From contig NZ_JAUSRH010000001.1 of NCBI RefSeq assembly GCF_030811715.1, positions 124,001 through 188,000 on the forward strand: a stretch of DNA of 64,000 bases, written 5' to 3'. The notes beneath the pieces are model-generated. The model saw only the letters and a program-made list of their open reading frames with translations. It made no database searches and was not told the origin of the DNA. The position numbers and the translations under genes are program-made. The DNA is from Sinomonas atrocyanea. Lineage in GTDB: Bacteria; Actinomycetota; Actinomycetes; Actinomycetales; Micrococcaceae. The first letter of the stretch is position 1, and the number at the start of each line of letters is the position of its first letter. Positions 43,156 to 52,810 of this stretch are shown here, in pieces.

Positions 43156-43596
43156 ATGCCGGAGGAGATCCCGCTCGAGACCCAGCAGGCCCAGCTGCGC
43201 GAAGTGCTCGGGACCGCGCTGGGCCTGGCCCAGGAGCACCTCGAGCAGAACGGCGGCTTCCTGCCCTTCGGCGTGACCCTCGACCTCGAAGGTGAGCTGC
43301 GGCTCGTCATGGTCACGCCGCCCGAGGCCGGAACGGACGGGGACTACGACGCCGAGACCATGATGGCCGACGTCCTCGAGCTCCTCCGCCAGGGCCGCGA
43401 CGGCTGCCAGGCCGTGGCGTTCGCCTCGGACGTGCACCTCCCCGAGCACGGCCCTGGCGGCTCCGACGGCATCCACGGCGCCGCCGAGCACCGTGGCGGC
43501 GGGGTGATGGCCGCCGTCGTCCCCTACGAGCTGACAGCGGAGGGCTACGCGTTCGGTGCGCTCGAGCCGGACGGCCACGAGGCCACGGTCTTCTGA
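43156..43596 (+). CDS. Hypothetical protein co-transcribed with phosphomannomutase
   Basis: Protein of 146 residues, soluble, acidic, mixed alpha/beta, no signal. It has FLPFGVTLDLEGELRLV near 35-51, consistent with a small actinobacterial family found downstream of manB-type genes. An in-frame GTG at 43150, overlapping the manB stop, is an alternative start. Its last 52 bases overlap the convergent EamA transporter gene. No function assigned. Confidence 0.72.
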   Translation: MPEEIPLETQQAQLREVLGTALGLAQEHLEQNGGFLPFGVTLDLEGELRLVMVTPPEAGTDGDYDAETMMADVLELLRQGRDGCQAVAFASDVHLPEHGPGGSDGIHGAAEHRGGGVMAAVVPYELTAEGYAFGALEPDGHEATVF

Positions 43597-44489
43597 AGGC
43601 CTTCTGAAGGTCCGCCTCTGGGGCTCACCTTCTGAGAGCGGCGGCGGAAGACGGCCGTGGCCACGCCGGCCAGCAGGACGGCGCCGCCCACGAGCTCGAG
43701 CGGCTCGGGCACCTCGCCGAAGGCCAGCCACGCCCCGGCCATCCCGACCGGCGGCACGAGCAGCGTGTACGGGACCACGGCCGCGGCCGGGTACGTCCCG
43801 AGCAGCGTGTTCCACGCCGAGTATCCGACCAGCGAGGCGAGGACCACGGTGAAGAGCGTGCTCAGCCACACGGGCAGCGTGAGGTGGCCGAGCGCGCCGA
43901 GCAGCGCCGCAGGCCCGTCGACGAGGGCGGAGAGCGCGAGCATCGGCACGGGCACCACGAGCGCGGACCAGACGACGAGCCCGAGTCCCGACGTGCCCTT
44001 GGCGGCGCGCGAGATCGTGTTGCCGATGCCCCATGACAGGCCGGCGAGGACCACGAGGAGCAGCGGGCCGAGGGGTGCCACGGCCCCGCGCCCGGCCGCG
44101 ACGAAGCCGAGGCCGACGACGCCGGCCCCCACCCCGGCGAGCTGCGCCGCCGTCGGCCGCTCCCGCAGCACCGCCGCGGCGAGGAGGATCGTGAAGAGCA
44201 TCTGGCTCTGGAGCACGAGCGGCGCGAGTCCGGCGGGCATCCCGAGGTGCATGGCCAGGTAGACGAGGCCGAACTGCCCGGCGCTCATGAAGATCCCGAC
44301 CCCTGCGATCACCCGCCAGGGAAGGTCCGGCTTCTTCACGAAGAAGACGGCGGGGAAGGCCACGAGGGCGAACCGCAGCGCGACGAAGGCGAGCGGCGGG
44401 ACGTCCCGGAGCCCGAGCTCGATCGCGATGAAGTTCAGTCCCCACAGGACGGCGACGAGAACGGCGAGGGCGGCGTGGCGGGGCTTCAC
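43545..44489 (-). CDS. EamA family drug/metabolite transporter
   Basis: Ten-helix DMT exporter of 314 residues made of two EamA halves (about 8-135 and 147-280), with the typical VLWGLNFIAIELGL start and ETLLGTYPAAAVVPYTLLVPPVG-like second-half block (here NTLLGTYPAAAVVPY). Start is GTG at 44489. The C-terminal about 30 residues are hydrophilic and their DNA overlaps the end of the convergent hypothetical gene by 52 bases. Divergent from a LysR regulator with a shared operator-like palindrome, so probably LysR-regulated. Confidence 0.88.
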   Translation of the reverse strand: MKPRHAALAVLVAVLWGLNFIAIELGLRDVPPLAFVALRFALVAFPAVFFVKKPDLPWRVIAGVGIFMSAGQFGLVYLAMHLGMPAGLAPLVLQSQMLFTILLAAAVLRERPTAAQLAGVGAGVVGLGFVAAGRGAVAPLGPLLLVVLAGLSWGIGNTISRAAKGTSGLGLVVWSALVVPVPMLALSALVDGPAALLGALGHLTLPVWLSTLFTVVLASLVGYSAWNTLLGTYPAAAVVPYTLLVPPVGMAGAWLAFGEVPEPLELVGGAVLLAGVATAVFRRRSQKVSPRGGPSEGLQKTVASWPSGSSAPNA

Positions 44490-44528
44490 CCCTCCATCAT
44501 CCGGGCCGCGACCATGCAGTACCAGCGT

Positions 44529-44555
44529 TGATTCCTGCATGAAATCATCTACGCT
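44529..44555 (+). promoter_or_regulatory. LysR-type operator palindrome and -10 box between eamA and lysR
   Basis: Imperfect palindrome TGATT-N9-AATCA at 44529-44547 (a T-N11-A style LysR box) followed by TACGCT at 44550-44555, which ends 6 bases before the LysR start codon, implying a leaderless mRNA and autoregulation. Confidence 0.5.
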
Positions 44556-44561
44556 TTCTTC

Positions 44562-45497
44562 ATGATCGACCTCCAGGCGCTTCGGTCGCTCGCCGCCGTC
44601 GAGCGGCACGGCTCGGTCGTTGCCGCGGCGGACGCTCTCGGCTTCAGCCCGAGCGCGGTGTCGCAGCAGATCAAGAAGCTCGAGCGGCAGTCGCGGGCGG
44701 CGCTCCTCGAGCGGCAGGGCCGCGGCGTCCTGCTGACGGAGCGCGGACGGACCCTCGTGGAGCACGGCTCGCGGCTGCTGGCCGATCTCGAGCGGGTCGA
44801 GGCGATGCTCACGGCCGGCGACGCGCCGCAGGGGACGCTCTCGGTCGCCTCGTTCTCGACGGCAACCCGCGCGCTGTTCGGGCATGTGGCGCGCAGGCTC
44901 GGCGACGAGGCCCCACGGGCGCGCCTCGACGTCACGAGCGTCGACCCGGTCGACGCCGTCGCCCTCGTGGCGCACGGAGAGGCGGACATCGCGGTCGTGC
45001 ACAACTGGAACTCCGTCCCGCTGGAGATCCCGGCGCAGGTGAGGGTCGAACAGCTGTGCGAGGACGAGGCCGACGTGGTGCTCCCCCGTGAGCACAGGCT
45101 CGCCGACCGGCCCGCGCTCGACCGCCGAGACCTGCTCGATGAGACCTGGTGCGCCACCCCGAAGGGTGCGATCTGCCACGAGGCCCTCATGCGCCTGTTC
45201 CAGGCCGAGGGCGCGGTGCCGCGCATCGCCTTCACCGATCCCGACTTCGCAACCCACGTGGCCCTCGCGGGCGAGGGCGTGGCGCTGGCCCTGGTTCCGA
45301 GGCTCGGCCGGCCCCCGCTTCCGAGCACCGTCGTGGCACGGCCCGTGACGGGCGAGCGGCCACGCCGCGTGATCTCTGCGGCGTACCGGCGGACCATGGC
45401 CGCGAGTCCCGGCGTGCAACTGCTCGTGCGGCTGCTCCACGAGGCGGCTGCCGCCGCCGTTCCGACCGGCTCGGCGCCGGGGGAAACCGGCGCGTAG
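44562..45497 (+). CDS. LysR family transcriptional regulator
   Basis: Regulator of 311 residues with an N-terminal winged helix-turn-helix (2-60; AAADALGFSPSAVSQQIKKLER) and a substrate-binding domain (about 90-295). Divergently transcribed from the EamA exporter, the usual arrangement for a LysR protein and its target. Effector unknown; exporters of this pairing often handle amino acids or purines. No RBS is visible; a -10 box 6 bases upstream suggests leaderless translation. Confidence 0.9.
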   Translation: MIDLQALRSLAAVERHGSVVAAADALGFSPSAVSQQIKKLERQSRAALLERQGRGVLLTERGRTLVEHGSRLLADLERVEAMLTAGDAPQGTLSVASFSTATRALFGHVARRLGDEAPRARLDVTSVDPVDAVALVAHGEADIAVVHNWNSVPLEIPAQVRVEQLCEDEADVVLPREHRLADRPALDRRDLLDETWCATPKGAICHEALMRLFQAEGAVPRIAFTDPDFATHVALAGEGVALALVPRLGRPPLPSTVVARPVTGERPRRVISAAYRRTMAASPGVQLLVRLLHEAAAAAVPTGSAPGETGA

Positions 45498-45500
45498 ACT
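45495..45500 (+). promoter_or_regulatory. -10 box of a leaderless nsrR transcript
   Basis: TAGACT ends 7 bases before the ATG at 45508. It lies just 10 bases before the end-to-start junction with lysR, so nsrR need not depend on readthrough. Confidence 0.5.
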
Positions 45501-45507
45501 ATCCGCC

Positions 45508-45960
45508 ATGCGCATGACGGCCTTCGAGGATGTGAGCCTGCGCGCCCTCATGCTCCTGGCCGCCAATGACTCGGGCCTCCCGCTCGCCACGCGCACCATC
45601 GCCGAGGGAGTCGGGACCCCCTACAACCACGTCAGCAAGGCGGTCCTCCGGCTCCGCGAGCTCGGCTACCTCGAGGCGACCCGCGGGCGCGCGGGCGGCG
45701 TCCAGCTCAGCGCCAAGGGGCGCACCGCCACCGTGGGCGGCGTCCTGCGCGACCTCGACACCCGTGCAGACCTCGCAGACTGCGAGACCCCCAACGGCAC
45801 CTGCCCACTGAACTTCCAGTGCGGGCTGCGCGGCGCCCTCCGCCGGGCCCGAGAGGCCTTCTACCGCGAGCTCGACGGCGTCGTGGTCGCCTCCCTGCCG
45901 CACGAGCGCCAGATGGACCCCGTGCTCGTGCAGATCGGGCTGCGGCCCCCCGCGGCCTGA
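45508..45960 (+). CDS. nsrR: Rrf2 family iron-sulfur regulator NsrR
   Basis: Nitric-oxide sensing repressor of 150 residues. The winged helix-turn-helix spans about 1-75 (TPYNHVSKAVLRLRELGYLEATRGRAGGV), followed by three cysteines spaced C-X6-C-X5-C (CETPNGTCPLNFQC, about 91-104), which ligate the Fe-S cluster that reacts with NO. The neighbouring flavohemoglobin gene and the palindrome between them support the NsrR name over other Rrf2 members. An in-frame ATG two codons later is an alternative start. Confidence 0.92.
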   Translation: MRMTAFEDVSLRALMLLAANDSGLPLATRTIAEGVGTPYNHVSKAVLRLRELGYLEATRGRAGGVQLSAKGRTATVGGVLRDLDTRADLADCETPNGTCPLNFQCGLRGALRRAREAFYRELDGVVVASLPHERQMDPVLVQIGLRPPAA

Positions 45961-46037
45961 CCGTCCGCAGACCACCTCTAACACCGAATCCGGCCGCAGG
46001 ATTCGTGTGACCACCCCCACACTCCGTCGAATTGCCA

Positions 46038-46058
46038 TTTTCTACGCGACGTAGAAAA
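46038..46058 (+). promoter_or_regulatory. Candidate NsrR operator upstream of hmp
   Basis: Perfect palindrome TTTTCTACG-CGA-CGTAGAAAA (9-bp arms, 3-bp centre), AT-rich in an otherwise GC-rich region, 79 bases before hmp. A smaller palindrome GCATC-ACA-GATGC lies at 46073-46085. Confidence 0.65.
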
Positions 46059-46137
46059 CTGGAGTTAATTCAGCATCACAGATGCCGAATAACCAAGTCC
46101 CCGCCGCGGGGACCAGCCCCACGCTTGAGGAGTCGCA

Positions 46138-47358
46138 ATGCTCTCGGATACCGCGCGCCCCGTCATCGAAGCCACCCTGCCCCTGGTCGGCAGCCGCATC
46201 GGCGAGATCACGCCGCTGTTCTACCAGAAGATGTTCGCCGCGCATCCGGAGCTCCTCAACGGGACCTTCTCCCGGGCCAACCAGGCCAACGGCACCCAGC
46301 GCCAGGCACTCGCCGGCGCCATCGCGGCGTTCGCGAGCCACCTCCTCACCAACCCGGACACCCTGCCCGAGGCGGTCCTGAGCCGCATCGCCCACAAGCA
46401 CACCTCCCTCGGCATCACCGAGGACCAGTACCAGATCGTCTACAAGTACCTCTTCGAGGCCATCGCCGAGGACCTCGGCGAGGCCGTCACCGACGAGGTC
46501 GCCGCCGCCTGGACCGAGGTCTACTGGCTCATGGCGGATGCCCTCGTCAAGATCGAGAAGGGCCTCTACGCCAAGCAGGCCAACACCAAGATGTGGATGC
46601 CGTGGCGGGTCGTGGAGAAGACGCCGGCGAGTCCGACCACCATGACGTTCGTGTTCGAGCCCGCCGACGAAACCCCGGTCACCCCGGGCGAGCCCGGCCA
46701 GTTCGTCTCGGTGCGCGTCCCGGTCGCGGACGGCCTCCTCCAGGCCCGCCAGTACACGCTCTCCGCCGACGCCGAGTCGACCGAGCGCCGCGTCATCACC
46801 ACGAAGTTCAACGACGGCGGCGAGGTCTCCCCGGTCATGCACGAGAAGATCCAGGTGGGCGACGTCGTCGAGCTCTCCAACCCGTACGGAGATGTGACGC
46901 TGGACGACGGCGACGGCCCCCTCGTGCTCGCGACCGCCGGCATCGGCTGCACCCCGGCCGCCTCGATCCTGCGGGCCCTGGCCACCAACGGCTCGGGCCG
47001 CGAGGTCATCGCCCTCCATGCCGACCGCAGCCTCGACACGTGGGCGCTCTCCGACCAGATGCTCCGGGACGTGGAGAAGATCGACGGGGCGCACCTGGCG
47101 GTCTGGCTCGAGCAGGCCCAGCCGGAGCTGACCGCTGTCGGCGCGGGATCCGTGGGCGCGTCGCCGCGGCTCGACACGCACGAGGGCTTCATGAACCTCG
47201 CGGAGATCGACCTGCCCGAGGACGCGAGCGTCTACCTGTGCGGCCCGCTGCCCTTCATGCAGAAGGTCCGCTCCCAGGCCATCGCCAAGGGCATCCCGGC
47301 CACGAACATCCACTACGAGGTCTTCGGCCCCGACCTCTGGCTCGCCTCGGCGAACTGA
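46138..47358 (+). CDS. hmp: Flavohemoprotein (nitric oxide dioxygenase)
   Basis: Flavohemoglobin of 406 residues that converts NO and O2 to nitrate. The globin domain (1-140) has the distal Tyr of FYQKMF near 29 and the proximal His88 in HKHTSLGI. The reductase part has the FAD motif ARQYTLS near 202 and the NAD motif GIGCTPAASIL near 267, and ends YLCGPLPFMQ ... HYEVFGPD. Strong RBS (GAGGAG). It follows nsrR by 177 bases with a palindromic operator in between, a standard NO detoxification pair. Confidence 0.95.
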   Translation: MLSDTARPVIEATLPLVGSRIGEITPLFYQKMFAAHPELLNGTFSRANQANGTQRQALAGAIAAFASHLLTNPDTLPEAVLSRIAHKHTSLGITEDQYQIVYKYLFEAIAEDLGEAVTDEVAAAWTEVYWLMADALVKIEKGLYAKQANTKMWMPWRVVEKTPASPTTMTFVFEPADETPVTPGEPGQFVSVRVPVADGLLQARQYTLSADAESTERRVITTKFNDGGEVSPVMHEKIQVGDVVELSNPYGDVTLDDGDGPLVLATAGIGCTPAASILRALATNGSGREVIALHADRSLDTWALSDQMLRDVEKIDGAHLAVWLEQAQPELTAVGAGSVGASPRLDTHEGFMNLAEIDLPEDASVYLCGPLPFMQKVRSQAIAKGIPATNIHYEVFGPDLWLASAN

Positions 47359-47383
47359 GCCCCGGCACAGACTTCCCAAGACG

Positions 47384-47436
47384 GCGTCGAGCCGCCACCC
47401 TGCGCTCTGGAAGGCATCTGGGTGGCGGCTCGACGC
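47384..47436. terminator. Terminator hairpin between hmp and the NAD(P)-binding protein gene
   Basis: Perfect 17-bp arms (47384-47400 and 47420-47436) with a 19-base loop; genes on both sides converge on it. Confidence 0.75.
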
Positions 47437-47452
47437 GCAGGTGCGGCCAGCG

Positions 47453-48061
47453 TCAGTTGGCGGCGGTGAAGAACTTCCCGCGGAACTGGGGCTGCTCGAG
47501 CTCGTCCAGCGCCGCGACGGCGAAGTCCTGTGACGAGATCGTCTCGCCCGCGGCCGGCACGCCGACCGCGGTGACGTACGCGCCCGTGCGCTCCCCCGGG
47601 GCGATGACCGCCGCGGGGGCCTGGGCGGTGAGGTCGGTGCCGGCGTCGCGCAGGGCCTCGTAGGCGGCGAAGGCCGCGTCCGATTCGCCCTTGTACTCGG
47701 CAGGGAAGCCCGGGGTGTCCTTGATGCGGGTGCCGTCCGGGGTCGAGAGCCCGCCGAAGCCGCCTACCAGGTAGAGCCGGGCGGTGGTCGGCACCGCCGC
47801 GATGGCGCGGTGCGCGTCGACGTACGGCTCCCGCGGGCCGCCGGTGCGGTCGGGCGCCGTCGCCAGCACCACGGCGTCGTTCGCGTCCGCGATCTCGCGG
47901 AACGCGGCGGTGTCGGCGAGCTCGGCGGCGCGCACGACGGCGGCCCCCTCCACCGGGGTCCCCTTGCGGCTGATGGCGGTCACCTCGTGGCCGCGGCGCA
48001 CGGCCTCGGCGACGATCTGGGTCCCTACCATTCCGGTGGCTCCGTAGACGGCAATCTTCAT
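47453..48061 (-). CDS. NAD(P)H-binding oxidoreductase (atypical SDR)
   Basis: Protein of 202 residues with the N-terminal Rossmann motif KIAVYGATGMVG (2-13) and the family GGFGGL / TAQAPAAVIAPGERTG segments. It belongs to the NAD(P)-dependent epimerase-like or NmrA-like small oxidoreductases, related to YwnB-type proteins. No catalytic Tyr-X3-Lys is evident, so it may act as a redox sensor or simple reductase. ATG at 48061 has AGGAG in front; the frame's upstream extension lacks an RBS. Confidence 0.85.
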   Translation of the reverse strand: MKIAVYGATGMVGTQIVAEAVRRGHEVTAISRKGTPVEGAAVVRAAELADTAAFREIADANDAVVLATAPDRTGGPREPYVDAHRAIAAVPTTARLYLVGGFGGLSTPDGTRIKDTPGFPAEYKGESDAAFAAYEALRDAGTDLTAQAPAAVIAPGERTGAYVTAVGVPAAGETISSQDFAVAALDELEQPQFRGKFFTAAN

Positions 48062-48137
48062 GAGGGCTCCTAAAACTTGACGGTACAACCGTCCCAACGC
48101 CCCCGGTGCCCGGCCCTATTCCGCCGGCAGGGCCGCC

Positions 48138-49862
48138 CTAGAGCACGCGCCGCCAGTTCGCCTTGGCGAGGTCGAGCACCTCGTCTCCGCGGCCGGAGAG
48201 CACGGTCCTCAGCGCGTACAGCGTGAAGCCGCCGGCCTGCTGCGCGGTGATGGTCGGCGGCATCGCGAGCTCCTCGCGCATCGTGGCCACGTCCACGAGC
48301 GCCGGCCCGTCGTGCGCGAGCGCCTCGGCGAGGCCTGCCTCGAGCTGGGAGGAGTCGTCCACCCGCACACCCTTGATGCCCATCGCCTGGGCCACCGCCG
48401 CGAAGTTCGGGTTGTCCAGGCCCGTGCCGAAGTTCACGAACCCGACGGACTTCATCTCGAGCTCGATGAAGTTCAGGGAGGCGTTGTTGAACACCACGAG
48501 CTTCACCGGCAGCCGGTTCTGCACGATGGTCAGGAGCTCCCCGAGGAGCATCGAGAGGCCGCCGTCGCCCGCGAGCGCCACGACCTGCCGCCCCGGGAAC
48601 GCGGCCTGGGCGCCCATCGCGTGGGGCAGGGCGTTCGCCATGGAGCCGTGCGTGAACGAGCCGACCAGCCGGCGTCGGCCGTTCATGGTCAGGTAGCGGG
48701 CCGCCCAGATGACGGGCGTGCCCACGTCCGCCGTGAAGACCGCGTCGTCGGCGGCGAGCCGGTCGAGGGTGCGGGTGACGAACTGCGGGTGCAGCGGCTG
48801 CCCCTTCTTGGTGGGGGTTGCGAGGTCGTCGAGCTTGGACCGGGCCTTCGCGTAGTGCTTGAGCGAGGACTCGAGGTGGGTGCGGCGCTTCTTGCGCGGC
48901 ACGAGCGGGAGGAGCGCCGCCGCGGTGTCCCGCACGTCCCCGACGAGGCCGAGGTCCAGCGGCACGCGCCGGCCCAGCTGCTCGCCGCGGAGGTCGACCT
49001 GGATGACCTTGGCCTTCGACGGGAAGAACTGCTGGTAGGGGAAGTCGGTGCCGAGCATGAGGAGCGCGTCGCAGTCCTCCATGGCGCGGTAGCCCGAGGA
49101 GAAGCCGAGCAGGCCGGTCATGCCGACGTCGAACGGGTTGTCGTACTCGATGAACTCCTTGCCGCGCATGGCGTGGACGATCGGCGCGGCGAGCGCGTCC
49201 GCGAGCGCCACGACCTCGTCGTGGGCGCCCTCCACTCCGGCGCCGGCGAGGATCGTGACCTTGCCGGCGGCGTTGAGGATCGCGGCCGCCTCGCGGAGCT
49301 CGGCGTCGTTGGGCACTACCCGCGGCCGGGCCCGGCGCACCACGGTGACCCGGTCCGAGCTCATGGAGGTCAGCCCCACGTCGCCGGACAGGACCACCAC
49401 CGCGACGCCCCGCTTCTCGACCGCCGTGCGCATGGCGATCTCGAGGATGCGCGGCATCTGCGCGGGGTCGGTGACCTGCTCGGCGTAGACGCTGCACTCG
49501 CGGAAGACCTCCTGCGGGTGCGTCTCCTGGAAGTAGTTCGAGCCGATCTCGGTGCTGGGGATGTGGGCGGCGATCGCGAGGACGGGCACGCGGGAGCGGT
49601 TGGCGTCGTAGAGGCCGTTGATGAGGTGGAGGTTCCCCGGGCCCGCGGAGCCGGCGCAGACGGCGATCTCCCCCGTGAGTGCGGCCTCGGCCGCAGCGGC
49701 GAACGCCCCAGCCTCCTCGTGCCGCACGTGGACCCACTCGATGCTCGGGGTGGCCCGGAGTGCGTCGGTGAAGCCGTTGAGCGAGTCGCCCGGGAGGCCG
49801 TAGACACGGCGGACGCCGTTGGCTGCGAGGGTCTCGACGATGTTCTGCGCGATGGTCGTCAT
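48138..49862 (-). CDS. poxB: Pyruvate dehydrogenase (quinone) PoxB / pyruvate oxidase-like
   Basis: TPP- and FAD-dependent enzyme of 574 residues that decarboxylates pyruvate to acetate, passing electrons to menaquinone. PYR domain: GLPGDSLNGFTDAL near 22-35 and HVRHEEAGAFAAAAEA near 45 with catalytic Glu50. PP domain: GDGGLSMLLGEL near 433 and FNNASLNFIELEM near 459. The C-terminal about 30 residues (VLDLAKANWRRVL) resemble the PoxB membrane-association helix. ATG at 49862 is preferred over the longer frame because it fits the family N-terminus. Confidence 0.9.
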   Translation of the reverse strand: MTTIAQNIVETLAANGVRRVYGLPGDSLNGFTDALRATPSIEWVHVRHEEAGAFAAAAEAALTGEIAVCAGSAGPGNLHLINGLYDANRSRVPVLAIAAHIPSTEIGSNYFQETHPQEVFRECSVYAEQVTDPAQMPRILEIAMRTAVEKRGVAVVVLSGDVGLTSMSSDRVTVVRRARPRVVPNDAELREAAAILNAAGKVTILAGAGVEGAHDEVVALADALAAPIVHAMRGKEFIEYDNPFDVGMTGLLGFSSGYRAMEDCDALLMLGTDFPYQQFFPSKAKVIQVDLRGEQLGRRVPLDLGLVGDVRDTAAALLPLVPRKKRRTHLESSLKHYAKARSKLDDLATPTKKGQPLHPQFVTRTLDRLAADDAVFTADVGTPVIWAARYLTMNGRRRLVGSFTHGSMANALPHAMGAQAAFPGRQVVALAGDGGLSMLLGELLTIVQNRLPVKLVVFNNASLNFIELEMKSVGFVNFGTGLDNPNFAAVAQAMGIKGVRVDDSSQLEAGLAEALAHDGPALVDVATMREELAMPPTITAQQAGGFTLYALRTVLSGRGDEVLDLAKANWRRVL

Positions 49863-49934
49863 GGTCCTCAACCTACTGGCGTGGCGCAGAGCGCGGATAC
49901 CCCTCGGGAATATCTCGTGGGCCACAGTGTTGAA

Positions 49935-49955
49935 CTTGAGCGTAAGTCACTCAAC
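49935..49955 (+). promoter_or_regulatory. HAIR element (HspR operator) upstream of the Clp ATPase gene
   Basis: CTTGAGC-N7-ACTCAAC, differing from the HspR consensus (CTTGAGT-N7-ACTCAAG) only at the last base of each arm. It lies 62 bases before the start codon at 50018. Confidence 0.8.
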
Positions 49956-50017
49956 TTCTACCGTTGTAGCCCGACCGGCTCCGACGCCACCACCAGATCT
50001 CCCTCGGAGGACAACTG

Positions 50018-52705
<2,688 letters not shown>

Positions 52706-52708
52706 CGG

Positions 52709-52806
52709 TGAGGGGTCATGTCCCCGCGTTGAGGGGTCAGGTCTCAAGAGGACCTGACCCCTCATCGCTGTGTTCTGACCCCTCAAGGCAGGGACATGAC
52801 CCCTCA
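52709..52806. terminator. Nested double inverted repeat between clp and PEP-synthase genes
   Basis: Outer arms 52709-52724 and 52791-52806 (16 bp, perfect) enclose inner arms 52730-52743 and 52751-52764 (14 bp, perfect). The 10-mer tgaggggtca occurs five times in 98 bases (twice direct, three times inverted; the extra copy at 52776-52785). It fills the gap between convergent genes and probably acts as a bidirectional terminator, though the design is more elaborate than needed. Confidence 0.75.
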
Positions 52807-52810
52807 ACTG

